The notes below the pieces were generated by a model. It worked only from the letters and a program-made list of their open reading frames with translations. It searched no databases and was not told where the DNA came from. A DNA stretch of 64,000 nucleotides from Arthrobacter_H sp030452125 (GTDB lineage Bacteria; Actinomycetota; Actinomycetes; Actinomycetales; Micrococcaceae). Of this stretch, positions 26,435-35,258 are shown one piece after another. Every line of letters starts with the position of its first letter. The stretch's first letter is position 1. The translations under genes and the position numbers were made by a program. The stretch lies in assembly GCA_052379645.1 (NCBI GenBank), contig JBQSYU010000008.1; one strand, given 5' to 3'.

Positions 26435-26974
26435 ATGGACGCCTCCCCGAAGGACGAAGTGGCCGAAGGCGGCCTTCCGCACCGGATCGGGACCACCGAC
26501 CCGCGACATTTCCGGGGCAGCCTGGGGCGCTTCGCCACCGGGGTGACCATCGTGACCTTCGATGGATCCACCAAACGCCATGGCATCACCGTGAACTCCT
26601 TCACCTCGGTCTCGATGGACCCGCCCCTGGTGCTGGTCAGCATCGCCCGCAGCACCCGGGCGCACGACGAGCTGGCAGGCCGGCCCTTCACCGTGAACAT
26701 CCTCGGCGCCGAGCAGCAGGCCCTGGCCCTGCATTTCGCCGGCAAGCCCGGGCCGGACCCCGTGTGGGTCGAAGGCGAGACCGCCCCGCGGCTCGCGGGT
26801 GTGCTGGCGCATTTCTCCTGCAACCCCTGGGCCGCCTACGACGGCGGCGACCACACCCTGTACCTGGGCCAGGTCGAGGACTTCAACTACCGCGCCGGGG
26901 ACGCCCTGGCTTTCGCCAATAGCGCCTTCACCACCATTCCCGGCAGCCAGCTCGGGGTCGAAGAACTCCTGTGA
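26435..26974 (+). CDS. flavin reductase-like FMN-binding protein (HpaC-type)
   Basis: A 179-residue flavin reductase domain protein: FRGSLGRFATGVTIVTFDG, GITVNSFTSVSMDPPLVLVSI and FTVNILGAEQQALALHFAG are family hallmarks. Such proteins use NAD(P)H to supply reduced flavin to a two-component monooxygenase. No HpaB-type oxygenase is in the window, so the partner may be elsewhere, or one of the LLM enzymes near 42-43 kb or 61 kb. A GGAGG lies 8 nt before ATG 26435. Probably controlled by the divergent IclR protein. Confidence 0.85.
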   Translation: MDASPKDEVAEGGLPHRIGTTDPRHFRGSLGRFATGVTIVTFDGSTKRHGITVNSFTSVSMDPPLVLVSIARSTRAHDELAGRPFTVNILGAEQQALALHFAGKPGPDPVWVEGETAPRLAGVLAHFSCNPWAAYDGGDHTLYLGQVEDFNYRAGDALAFANSAFTTIPGSQLGVEELL

Positions 26975-27165
26975 TCCGCCGGGGCGCAACATCCTGAACG
27001 AGCCTCCGGAAGCCCTTGACAGGAACGGGCGAACTGATACCGCCGGAAATGCGTTCCCTACCGGGTCGAGCGGGCCGGAAGGCGTTGCCGTCATCCGAGA
27101 GAAATACGTGAAATGTTGACGGGAAATTGACGAACTTTTCGGCTACGATGAGTTGGATCACATTT

Positions 27166-27183
27166 ACCGTCCGTTCGGTCGGT
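27166..27183. promoter_or_regulatory. TetR-type palindromic operator upstream of the symporter gene
   Basis: ACCGTCCG-TT-CGGTCGGT, an 18-bp near-perfect palindrome with one mismatch, lies 41 nt before ATG 27224. ACCGnCCGnnCGGnCGGT-like sites are typical of TetR-family repressors. No TetR gene is in the window. Confidence 0.55.
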
Positions 27184-27223
27184 TATGCACCTAGCGCGGA
27201 GAGCGCAGAACACTGGAGTTCGC

Positions 27224-28555
27224 ATGTCCCTGTCAGCCGCAGCACCGACTGCAGCCACCCGGCGCGAGGAACGCAAGGTCCTGGCCGGAACCCTCGTCGG
27301 AACCACCATCGAATGGTATGACTTCTTCATCTACGCCCAGGCCGCAGGACTGGTCCTGGGCCCCTTGTTCTTCGCCCCGCTGGGGGAAACCGGAGCACAG
27401 CTGGCCTCCTGGGCCTCCATCGGTATCTCGTTCCTCTTCCGCCCGCTCGGCGCCATCGTCGCCGGACACCTGGGCGATAAGCTCGGACGCAAGAAGATGC
27501 TGGTCTTCACCCTGGTCATGATGGGCATGGCCACCTCGCTCATCGGCGTGCTGCCCACCCACGCACAGATCGGCGGATGGGCCGCCATCCTGCTGATCCT
27601 CCTGCGCGTGCTGCAGGGCTTCTCCGCAGGTGGGGAATGGGGCGGCGCCGCCCTGATGTCCGTCGAGCACGCCCCGGACCACCGCCGTGGATTCTTCGGC
27701 GCCTACCCGCAGATCGGCGTCCCCTGCGGCATGATCCTGGCCACCGGCACCATCTGGCTGCTCACCACCCTGATCGGCGAAAAGGAATTCCTGACCTGGG
27801 GCTGGCGCGTGCCGTTCCTGTTCTCGATCGTGCTGATCCTCGTGGGCTACATCATCCGCCGGTCGGTGGAGGAATCCCCGGTCTTCGCCGCCCTGCAGGA
27901 ACGCAAGAAGGAGTCCTCGGCCCCGCTGAAGACGCTGTTCAAGCACAACACCCGTGAAGTCGTCCTGACCGCGCTGATCTTCATCGCCAACAACGCCGCC
28001 GGTTACCTGCTGATCGCCTTCTTCGCCACCTATGCTTCGAAGAATCTGGAAATGGACCGCGGCCCGGTGCTGCTGGCCACCGCGTTGGCCTCCTTCGGTT
28101 GGCTGATCTTCACGATGTACGGGGGCATCCTCTCGGACAAGATCGGGCGCGTGCGGACGTTCCAGATCGGCTACATCCTGGTGGCGCTCTGGGCGGTACC
28201 GATGTGGTTCCTCATCGATACGGCCAACATCTACTGGTACTTCGTGGCGCTGTTCGTCCTGACCATCGGGCTGGGCCTGTCCTACGGCCCGCAGTCGGCA
28301 CTGTATGCCGAGATGTTCCCGGCCCGGGTGCGCTACTCCGGGGTCTCCATCGGCTACGCACTCGGGGCCATCCTCGGGGGCGCCTTCGCCCCGCTGATCG
28401 CGGCGCTGCTGCTGGAGAAGACCGGGCACTCGTGGAGCATCGGGATCTACGTGGTGGTCATCTCGATCATCTCCCTGATCGCGGTCTCGCTGGTGAAGGA
28501 AACCCGCGGGGTAGACCTCATGGTTGAACACCACGTGGACTACGTCGAGAAGTAG
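27224..28555 (+). CDS. MFS transporter, metabolite:H+ symporter (MHS) type
   Basis: A 443-residue transporter of the ProP/ShiA/KgtP-like branch. Key marks are GTTIEWYDFFIYAQAAGLVLGPLFF at helix 1, GHLGDKLGRKKMLVFTLVMMG, and RVLQGFSAGGEWGGAALMSVEHAP, the MHS signature. It should import an organic acid with protons. Neighbouring aromatic catabolism genes make an aromatic acid possible, but this is inference. ATG 27224 has GGAG 5 nt upstream. The TetR-like palindrome in the 249-bp upstream gap suggests separate regulation. Confidence 0.88.
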   Translation: MSLSAAAPTAATRREERKVLAGTLVGTTIEWYDFFIYAQAAGLVLGPLFFAPLGETGAQLASWASIGISFLFRPLGAIVAGHLGDKLGRKKMLVFTLVMMGMATSLIGVLPTHAQIGGWAAILLILLRVLQGFSAGGEWGGAALMSVEHAPDHRRGFFGAYPQIGVPCGMILATGTIWLLTTLIGEKEFLTWGWRVPFLFSIVLILVGYIIRRSVEESPVFAALQERKKESSAPLKTLFKHNTREVVLTALIFIANNAAGYLLIAFFATYASKNLEMDRGPVLLATALASFGWLIFTMYGGILSDKIGRVRTFQIGYILVALWAVPMWFLIDTANIYWYFVALFVLTIGLGLSYGPQSALYAEMFPARVRYSGVSIGYALGAILGGAFAPLIAALLLEKTGHSWSIGIYVVVISIISLIAVSLVKETRGVDLMVEHHVDYVEK

Positions 28556-28572
28556 AAACACACGGCACGACG

Positions 28573-28619
28573 ACGGCCGCCCCACCGCCCGGATCCAGTC
28601 CGGGGGGTGGGGCGGCCGT
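28573..28619. terminator. bidirectional hairpin terminator after the MHS symporter gene
   Basis: Arms ACGGCCGCCCCACC (28573-28586) and GGTGGGGCGGCCGT (28606-28619) pair perfectly. The loop itself can form an inner CCCGGA/TCCGGG stem. It lies between convergent genes. Confidence 0.8.
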
Positions 28620-28640
28620 CAGTGGTTGCGAGGTGCTGAA

Positions 28641-29312
28641 CTAGCCGCCCAGCAGGCGCAGCACGTCCTCGTCGCTGACCTGGGCGAAGTTGGCGTAGAA
28701 CTCACCGACCGCACCGAATTCCTCCGGTTGCAACGGGCACACCAGTTCATCGGCCATCGCCGCCAGTTCCGCACACACCCGCGGTGGCCCCACGGGGGAG
28801 GCGACGATCACGCGGTCGGGGTGGCCTTGGCGGATGACCTTGATGGCCGCGAGCATCGACGCCCCGGTGGCCAGGCCGTCATCGCAGAGGATCACGTTCT
28901 GCTCTCCGACGTCGATGCCGCGCCGGCGCAGATAGGAAAGCTGGCGGCGTCGTAGTTCCCTGGATTCGCGCTCACGGACCTCATCCAGGGCGGCCTTGCG
29001 ACGTCGTTCCGGTGGAAGCGTCGCCAGGACCTCGTCCATCAGCACTTCGGCTTGATCCGGTCCGTGGGCGGCCAGGGCCCCGAAGGCGAGTTCCTCCTGG
29101 TCGGGAACGCCGAGCTTGCGTACGACCAGCGCGTCGAAGGGGGCGTCGAGGGCCCGGGCGACGGCGGCGGCGATCGGTACGCCTCCCCGGGCCAGGCCCA
29201 GTACGACGACTGAATCGGGTTGGTCCCGGTAGGCGGTGAGATGGCTTGCCAGATGCCGGCCTGCGTAGTCCCGGTCCGAAAAGGGACGGGAATCTGATCG
29301 AAATGGTCCCAT
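28641..29312 (-). CDS. phosphoribosyltransferase-family protein
   Basis: A 223-residue type I phosphoribosyltransferase-fold protein. The PRPP loop is VILCDDGLATGASMLAAI, and the N-terminal VLGLARGGVPIAAAVARALDAPFDALVVRKLGVP is typical of the predicted phosphoribosyltransferases often found near stress or hydrolase genes. The base or acceptor is unknown. A GATAAT box 5 nt before the ATG suggests a leaderless mRNA. Confidence 0.8.
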   Translation of the reverse strand: MGPFRSDSRPFSDRDYAGRHLASHLTAYRDQPDSVVVLGLARGGVPIAAAVARALDAPFDALVVRKLGVPDQEELAFGALAAHGPDQAEVLMDEVLATLPPERRRKAALDEVRERESRELRRRQLSYLRRRGIDVGEQNVILCDDGLATGASMLAAIKVIRQGHPDRVIVASPVGPPRVCAELAAMADELVCPLQPEEFGAVGEFYANFAQVSDEDVLRLLGG

Positions 29313-29389
29313 GCCCCATTATCGCCCGGAAGTTACGGGGTGACCAGTCTCGGGCGTGGCGTTGAAAGCGCCGCCGGCCCCGAGTACAA

Positions 29390-30100
29390 CTAGTTCGTCA
29401 TCTCCGGGGTCGGTTCCAGGGTCAGGGTCGACCCGTCCGGGCGCGGGATGTCGATGGGCCCCAGATCGTCGGCGGTCTCGGTACCCATGGCGAGGGTGAT
29501 TGAGTGATCGAAATTATCCATGATCTCCACCGGCGGCCGCAGATCCTCGTGGTTTCCGGGAATGGCCAGAATGACCTTCTTGACCTGCTTCATTTCCATG
29601 TCCGGCGGGAGCAGGTGGGCCACGAGACCATCGGAATCCTTCTCCTGGTCCACGCGCACCGCCAGCCCCTGGTCCTGGACCTCCTGGACCGGACGGCATT
29701 GGATGCCGGGGGTTCCATAGTCCACCGGGGTGCCATCCCCGTCGCCCGGGGTCGCCCAGGCAATGAAGCACAGGTCGTCGTCCTCGTCGGTGGCGATGAA
29801 TTGCGCGGCGTAGGAAGACCACCCCAACAACCGGACACTATCCGGCGTGATGTCTCCCAGGTCGGCTTCGACCGGCAGCTCATCGTTCTCGTCCGGGGTC
29901 CGTTCCAGGGCCGGATACAGCTCTGCGGCCTCGGGCGGGGGAGCTGGTTCTGCAGTTTCGGAGGAGGTTGCGGACGAGGAGTCCGACTGGGCCGCGCCCG
30001 AGCTCGAGGGTGAGGGGTCGGGTTCGAGGATGCAGGCCGAGGTGCCGAAGAGCACGGCACCGATCGATAAGGTACCTACCAGGAATTTCATGTGTTTCAC
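29390..30100 (-). CDS. putative secreted lipoprotein, function unknown
   Basis: About 236 residues. The N-terminus MKFLVGTLSIGAVLFGTSAC has a basic start, a hydrophobic core and a Cys at a lipobox-like site (TSAC), so it is probably exported and lipid-anchored. A Ser/Glu/Pro-rich low-complexity linker follows (SSSATSSETAEPAPPPEAAEL), then an acidic globular domain of about 170 aa that I do not recognise. GTG 30100 was preferred because AGGAG lies about 9 nt upstream. It stands alone. Confidence 0.6.
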   Translation of the reverse strand: MKHMKFLVGTLSIGAVLFGTSACILEPDPSPSSSGAAQSDSSSATSSETAEPAPPPEAAELYPALERTPDENDELPVEADLGDITPDSVRLLGWSSYAAQFIATDEDDDLCFIAWATPGDGDGTPVDYGTPGIQCRPVQEVQDQGLAVRVDQEKDSDGLVAHLLPPDMEMKQVKKVILAIPGNHEDLRPPVEIMDNFDHSITLAMGTETADDLGPIDIPRPDGSTLTLEPTPEMTN

Positions 30101-30400
30101 GGTCACCATCTCCTGGGTGTCGTCGCGGACCCGACGTGAGTACAGCAAGACCGCATCACGTCCTCGTCGCCGTTGCCATCGATTGAATCAACACGGTGAG
30201 TCTAGGGAATTACTCTTCCCGCTGCAATTATTAGACATCACGGGACCATGGTGACAATCCCGGGATACGATGCCGGCGCGGGTCGACGTCGCCGCATGTC
30301 GGCAGAGGGTTGGCTGCCATCCGCCTCCGGGCCGGCCCCACAGGCAGGTCGGTCACCGCAAGGGGCGACGTCTGCGGCCGGTCAATGCTTGAATGGTTCA
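30101..30400. other. intergenic region between lipoprotein and DHA2 transporter genes
   Basis: About 300 bp shared by two divergent genes. It must hold both promoters, but I see no clear operator. The stretch 30180-30240 is AT-richer than the surroundings. The frame of the transporter stays open upstream to 30248, without transporter-like residues. Confidence 0.4.
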
Positions 30401-31933
30401 GTGACCCCTTCCCCCGCCACCCCCGACGCGACCCCCTATGTCCCGGATCCACGCCGGTGGCGCATCCTGATCGTCCTATTGGTCACGATGTTCATGTCGT
30501 TGGTGGGCGTGAGCATCGTCAATGTGGCGCTGCCCTCCATCCAATCCGGTCTGGACGCCTCGCAATCGGATCTGCAATGGGTGCTGTCCGGCTACGCCTT
30601 GACCTTCGGCATCGTCCTGGTCGCCGCCGGACGCACCGGGGACATCCTGGGGCGGGGACCGTTGTTCCTGGCCGGGGTCACCGTCTTCACGCTCTCGGCG
30701 GTCGCTGCCGGGCTGGCCCCGGACCCGACGAGCCTGAACATCGCCCGCTTCGTCCAAGGCGTCGGCTCCGGTCTGTTGAACCCCCAGGTCGTGGGGATGA
30801 TCCAGCAATACTTCCGGGGCCGTGAACGCGGACGCGCCTTCGGGGCGCTGGGCAGCGTCGTCGGGGTCTCGGTGGCCTTCGGACCGCTGATGGGCGGGCT
30901 GATCATCGAGACCTTCGGTGCCGAAACCGGCTGGCGCTGGACCTTCCTGGTCAACGTCCCGGTGGGGATCGTCGCCGTCGTCCTGGCGCTGCTGTGGTTC
31001 CCCCGGCCCCTGTTCATCCGTCGTGCCGTGGCCGCGGAAGCCACGAGGGAACCCACCAGCCCGCAGCCGATGCAGAAATTCGATCTGGACCCGGTGGGGG
31101 CCCTGTTGTTGGGGTTCAGCGTGCTGGCCCTGCTGTTGCCCTTCGTCGAATCGGAGGGTTCGGCCTGGGCTTGGCTGCTGTTGCCGGTCGGAATGCTTCT
31201 GCTGGGACTGTGGATCATATGGGAACGCTCCTATAAGCAACGCGGCGGCAGCCCGATGGTCGATCTGGAACTCTTCAGGACCCGCAGCTTCACCCTGGGG
31301 ACCATCATCGCCGGACTGTATTTTTTGGGCGTCACGAGCGTCTGGGTGCTGATCGCGCTCTATGTCCAGGACGGATTGGGGCTCAGCGCCCTGCAGACCG
31401 GCCTGCTGGGGCTCCCCGCCGCCCTGTTGGCGGCGGTGAGTTCGAACTGGGCCGGAAAACGGGTCATGGACTTCGGCCGGAAGATCGTCATCGGCGGAAT
31501 CATCAGTGCGTTCGTGGGGCTGCTGCTCACGGTACTGGTCGTCCAACTCGAAGCCGCCGGCATCCTGAGCATCTGGTGGCTGCTGGGCTCCATGTGCTTC
31601 GTGGGGCTGGGGCAGGGCTCGATCATTTCCCCCAACCAGGCGCTGACCCTGGCGGAGGTTCCGCAGGAATATGCCGGCAGTGCCGGGGGAGTGCTGCAGA
31701 CCGGCCAGCGCATCGGAACGGCCGTGGGCCTGGCACTGGTCACCGCCGTGTTCTTCGCGATCCTGGCGCTGACTGATTGGACCACCGCCTTCACCGTGGC
31801 CTTCTCGGTGATCGGCCTCGTCGTGCTGGTGACCCTGGCCGTGGCCGTGGCGGACGAAAAGCGGCGCGGCAGGCTCTGTGCCTGCCGCTCCGCCGCGGGA
31901 CCGGTCGCTCCTAGAGCTGGTGGCCCATCTTGA
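30401..31933 (+). CDS. MFS transporter, DHA2 (14-TMS) drug/H+ antiporter type
   Basis: About 510 aa with 14 likely membrane helices. Diagnostic pieces are LVGVSIVNVALPSIQSGLDASQSDLQWVLSGYAL and GRTGDILGRGPLFLAGV, plus RFVQGVGSGLLNPQVVGMIQQYF, the EmrB/QacA pattern. It probably exports toxic compounds. GTG 30401 (VTPSPATPD) was chosen because a TTGAAT box lies 6 nt before it; the start is uncertain. Its 3' end overlaps the 3' end of the convergent hpaD by 23 bp. Confidence 0.82.
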   Translation: MTPSPATPDATPYVPDPRRWRILIVLLVTMFMSLVGVSIVNVALPSIQSGLDASQSDLQWVLSGYALTFGIVLVAAGRTGDILGRGPLFLAGVTVFTLSAVAAGLAPDPTSLNIARFVQGVGSGLLNPQVVGMIQQYFRGRERGRAFGALGSVVGVSVAFGPLMGGLIIETFGAETGWRWTFLVNVPVGIVAVVLALLWFPRPLFIRRAVAAEATREPTSPQPMQKFDLDPVGALLLGFSVLALLLPFVESEGSAWAWLLLPVGMLLLGLWIIWERSYKQRGGSPMVDLELFRTRSFTLGTIIAGLYFLGVTSVWVLIALYVQDGLGLSALQTGLLGLPAALLAAVSSNWAGKRVMDFGRKIVIGGIISAFVGLLLTVLVVQLEAAGILSIWWLLGSMCFVGLGQGSIISPNQALTLAEVPQEYAGSAGGVLQTGQRIGTAVGLALVTAVFFAILALTDWTTAFTVAFSVIGLVVLVTLAVAVADEKRRGRLCACRSAAGPVAPRAGGPS

Positions 31934-33008
31934 ACCCGACGTCCTCGCCGGGCTCGTCGGTCTTTCCGTCCCCGGGAGAACGGGTGTAGGAGAAGCCGTC
32001 GGCCCCGACGGTCACCGCCATCTCGGACTTGTCCTCGCGGACGGTGACCGGCTGCGGGTTCCCGTCCAGATCCAGGACCAGGGAGGCTTCGGTGTACCAG
32101 GAGGGGACCACCGCGTTGCCCCACCAGTCACGACGCTGGTTGTCATGCACATCCCAGGTGATCGTGGGGTTGTCCGGATCGCCGGTGTAGTAGTCCTGCG
32201 TGTAGATCTCGATCCGGTGGTCATCCGGATCCAGGATGTACAGGTAGAAGGCATTGGACACCCCATGGCGGCCGGGGCCGCGCTCGATCCGGTCGGAGAT
32301 GCGCAGGGCGCCCATCTTGTCGCAGATCTGGATGATGTTGTGCTTCTCGTGGGTGGCGAAGGCGACGTGGTGCATCCGCGGCCCGTCACCACCGGTCAGG
32401 GCCGTGTCATGCACGGTCTGCTTGCGGTGCATCCAGGCCGCGTAGGTGACCCCGTCGGAGTCCTGGATGTCCTCCGAGACGCGGAAACCCAGACCTTCGA
32501 GGTATTCGCGGCCCCGCGGGACATCGGGGGTGACCTGGTTGAAGTGGTCCAGACGGACCAGCTCGCCGGCGGAGTAGAGATCGTAGCGCTGGTGCAGGCG
32601 TTCGACGTGCTCGACGGCGTAGAAGAACTCGTAGGGGAAACCCAACGGGTCCTCCACCCGGACCGAGTCACCGATCCCCCGGACGAACCCGTCCTTGCGG
32701 CGTTCGGTACGGCAGCCCAGTTCCTTGAAGTAGGCTTCCGCAGCGTCGACCTCCTCCGGGGACCTCACCCGGTAGGCGAAGGCGGCCACCGCGGCCACCG
32801 GGCCCAGGGTCAGCACCAGGTTGTGGTGGATGAACTCCTCGAAGGAGCGCAGGTAGATGGCGTGCTCGTCCTCGTAGGTGACGTGCAGCCCCAGCAGGTC
32901 CACATAGAACTGGCGGGACCTGGCCAGATCGGTGACCACGATCTCCATGTACGCACAGCGCACGATATCGGGGGCCGGAAGCGAAGAGGTGACGGTTTTG
33001 GTGCTCAT
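31911..33008 (-). CDS. hpaD: 3,4-dihydroxyphenylacetate (homoprotocatechuate) 2,3-dioxygenase
   Basis: Extradiol ring cleavage of homoprotocatechuate to 5-carboxymethyl-2-hydroxymuconate semialdehyde. The protein has 365 aa, like the Brevibacterium fuscum enzyme. By direct count His155 (LDHFNQV), His214 (MHHVAF) and Glu267 (HRIEIYT) are the metal ligands, and Asn157, Trp192, His200 and Tyr257 also fall at the numbers I recall for that enzyme's active site. Two vicinal-oxygen-chelate domains are present. The metal (Fe or Mn) cannot be told. It is the last gene of the operon. Confidence 0.95.
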   Translation of the reverse strand: MSTKTVTSSLPAPDIVRCAYMEIVVTDLARSRQFYVDLLGLHVTYEDEHAIYLRSFEEFIHHNLVLTLGPVAAVAAFAYRVRSPEEVDAAEAYFKELGCRTERRKDGFVRGIGDSVRVEDPLGFPYEFFYAVEHVERLHQRYDLYSAGELVRLDHFNQVTPDVPRGREYLEGLGFRVSEDIQDSDGVTYAAWMHRKQTVHDTALTGGDGPRMHHVAFATHEKHNIIQICDKMGALRISDRIERGPGRHGVSNAFYLYILDPDDHRIEIYTQDYYTGDPDNPTITWDVHDNQRRDWWGNAVVPSWYTEASLVLDLDGNPQPVTVREDKSEMAVTVGADGFSYTRSPGDGKTDEPGEDVGFKMGHQL

Positions 33009-33055
33009 GATGATTCCTTAGGGTGTGGGATGCCCGGCAGCGTCATTGCTGTCTT

Positions 33056-34561
33056 TCAGGCGCCGAACTTGGGCGTGTGGACCTCGCCGAGCGTGATGTG
33101 CACGGCCTGCTGGTCCGTGTAGAAATCGATCGAACGGTAGCCGCCCTCATGGCCCAGGCCCGAGGACTTCACCCCGCCGAAGGGCGAACGCAGGTCACGG
33201 ACGTTGTGGCTGTTCAGCCACACCATGCCGGCCTCGACCGCCTGGGCGAAGTTGTGGCTGCGCTTGAGGTCGTTGGTCCACACATAGGCGGCGAGCCCGT
33301 ATTTGGTGTTGTTCGCCAGTTCCAGGGCCTCCTCCTCGGTGTCGAAGGGGGTGATCGCCACCACGGGTCCGAAGATCTCCTCCTGGAAGATCCGGGCGTC
33401 GGGGGCCACGTCCACGAAGACCGTCGGGGCGACGTAGGAGCCGTTCTCCTGGCCTGCGGGCAGCTGCTCGGGGCGGCCGCCGCCGGCGACGAGCCGGCCT
33501 TCGGTTTTGCCGATCTCGACGTAGGACATGACCTTGTCGTAGTGCTCGGGGTGCACCAGGGCCCCGACCTCGGTGGCGGGGTCGTGGGGGTCGCCCACCA
33601 CGATGTTCTTCGCCCGGGCGGCGTAGGCCTCGACGAACTTGTCGTAGATGCCGCGCTGGACCAGGATCCGCGAGCCGGCGGTGCAGCGCTCGCCGTTGAG
33701 CGAGAAGACCCCGAAGACGGTCGAGTCGATGGCCGCGTCGAAATCGGCGTCGTCGAAGACGATGGCGGGGGACTTGCCACCGAGTTCCATCGACATGCCC
33801 TTGAGCGATTCGGCGCAGTTGCGGAAGATCGTCTGGCCGGTGGTGGATTCGCCGGTGAAGGAGATCAGCGGGACCTGGGGGTGCTTCACCAGGGCGTCGC
33901 CGGCCGATTCGCCGAAGCCGTTGACCAGGTTGAAGACGCCTTCGGGCAGACCGGCCTCCTCGAAGATCTTCGCCCAGAGCGAGGCCGAGAGGGGAGTGAA
34001 CTCCGCCGGCTTCAGCACCACGGTGCAGCCCGAGGCGATTGCGGGGGCCAGCTTCCAGGATTCGAGCATGAACGGGGTGTTCCACGGGGTGATGAGCCCG
34101 GCGACGCCGATCGGCTTGCGGTTCACGTAGTTCAGCTGCGATCCGGGGACCTTCAGCGCGTTGTCGTGCTGGGCGACGATCAGGTCCGCGAAGAACCTGA
34201 AGTTCTCGGCGGCACGTTGGGCCTGGCCGCGGGCCTGGGTGATCGGCAGACCGGTATCGAAGGTCTCCATCTCGGCCAGACGGTCCTCCTGGGCGACAAC
34301 GGCGTCGGCGATCGCGTACAGGACCTTGGCGCGGGCCCGGGGCTTCATGGTCGGCCAGGGGCCGTGGTTGAAGGCCTCGCGGGCGGCGTCGACGGCGGCA
34401 TCGATGTCGGCCTGCTGGCCGGAAGCGGCGGTGGCATAGGTGGTGTTGGTGACGGGGTCGAGGACTTCGAAGGTCTCTCCGCCGGCGGAATCGACGAAGC
34501 GGCCGCCGATGTAGTGCTGCAGGTGCTTCGGCAGGTTCTCGGGGACGAAATGCTTGCTCAT
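33056..34561 (-). CDS. hpaE: 5-carboxymethyl-2-hydroxymuconate semialdehyde dehydrogenase
   Basis: NAD-dependent aldehyde dehydrogenase of 501 aa that oxidises the product of HpaD. The family motifs are ITPWNTPFMLESWKLAPAIASGC, MELGGKSPAIVFDDAD with the catalytic Glu, GERCTAGSRILVQ with the catalytic Cys, and EEIFGPVVAITPF. Specificity is taken from its position between hpaD and gntR/hpaG and from the overall HpaE-like sequence. It lies 27 bp after gntR. Confidence 0.92.
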   Translation of the reverse strand: MSKHFVPENLPKHLQHYIGGRFVDSAGGETFEVLDPVTNTTYATAASGQQADIDAAVDAAREAFNHGPWPTMKPRARAKVLYAIADAVVAQEDRLAEMETFDTGLPITQARGQAQRAAENFRFFADLIVAQHDNALKVPGSQLNYVNRKPIGVAGLITPWNTPFMLESWKLAPAIASGCTVVLKPAEFTPLSASLWAKIFEEAGLPEGVFNLVNGFGESAGDALVKHPQVPLISFTGESTTGQTIFRNCAESLKGMSMELGGKSPAIVFDDADFDAAIDSTVFGVFSLNGERCTAGSRILVQRGIYDKFVEAYAARAKNIVVGDPHDPATEVGALVHPEHYDKVMSYVEIGKTEGRLVAGGGRPEQLPAGQENGSYVAPTVFVDVAPDARIFQEEIFGPVVAITPFDTEEEALELANNTKYGLAAYVWTNDLKRSHNFAQAVEAGMVWLNSHNVRDLRSPFGGVKSSGLGHEGGYRSIDFYTDQQAVHITLGEVHTPKFGA

Positions 34562-34588
34562 GCTGTGTTCCTTCCGTGGACGGGTGGT

Positions 34589-35251
34589 TCAGAGGGTCGA
34601 CGGCGGTTGGCCGGCGGCTTCGAGATAGGCGTTGAGGGTGTTGGTGCGGTGGGCGCGGGCCGCCTTTTCGATCTGCTCGGCCGGGGCTCCGGTGGCGAGC
34701 AGATCGAGCAGGGCGTCATGTTCGGCCACCGAATGACGGGCCCGGCCCGGGATATGGCCGAACGACGTCGAGCGCATGGCGCCCAGACGGGCCCAGCCGC
34801 GGTGGACCAGATCCAGGATGTGCGGATTGGGGCAGTTCTCGTACAGCACCGCATGGAACTGGTTGTTCAGTTCGGTGAAGCGGCGCGGATCGAAATCCGT
34901 GAGTGTCCGGCGCAGGGACTCATTGATCTGCCGGGCCCGGGCCAGATCCTGGCTGCTCAGCAGCGGGGCGGCCAGGGCGGTGGCCGCCCCCTCGATCACC
35001 GACAGGGTCTGCATGGTGTGCAGATACAGGTCGGTGTCCAGGGAGGCGACGGTGGCCCCGACGTTGCGTTCGAAACGGACCAGGCCCTCGGCCTCGAGTT
35101 TGCGGATCGCCTCGCGGACCGGGACCACGCTGCAGCCCAGTTCCGCGGCGATGGTCCCCAGGACCAGGCGGTAGCCCGGCACCAGGACACCGGAGGCGAT
35201 CCGGTCGCTGAGCAGGGTGTAGGCCTGCTCCGATTTACTCGTGGCGATCAC
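34589..35251 (-). CDS. GntR-family regulator (FCD subgroup) of the homoprotocatechuate operon
   Basis: N-terminal winged helix (YTLLSDRIASGVLVPGYRLVLGTIAAELGCSVVPVREAIRKLEAEGLV) and an all-helical FCD effector domain whose metal-binding His residues are visible (NNQFHAVLYE, AEHDALLDL, ARAHRTNTLN). The gene lies inside the operon it probably controls, between the hpaG fusion and hpaE. The palindrome ATCGTATACGAT before the operon is a fitting FCD-type site. GTG 35251 starts 7 nt after the preceding stop; an ATG at 35290 would overlap it. Confidence 0.88.
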   Translation of the reverse strand: MIATSKSEQAYTLLSDRIASGVLVPGYRLVLGTIAAELGCSVVPVREAIRKLEAEGLVRFERNVGATVASLDTDLYLHTMQTLSVIEGAATALAAPLLSSQDLARARQINESLRRTLTDFDPRRFTELNNQFHAVLYENCPNPHILDLVHRGWARLGAMRSTSFGHIPGRARHSVAEHDALLDLLATGAPAEQIEKAARAHRTNTLNAYLEAAGQPPSTL

Positions 35252-35258
35252 GGGGCCC

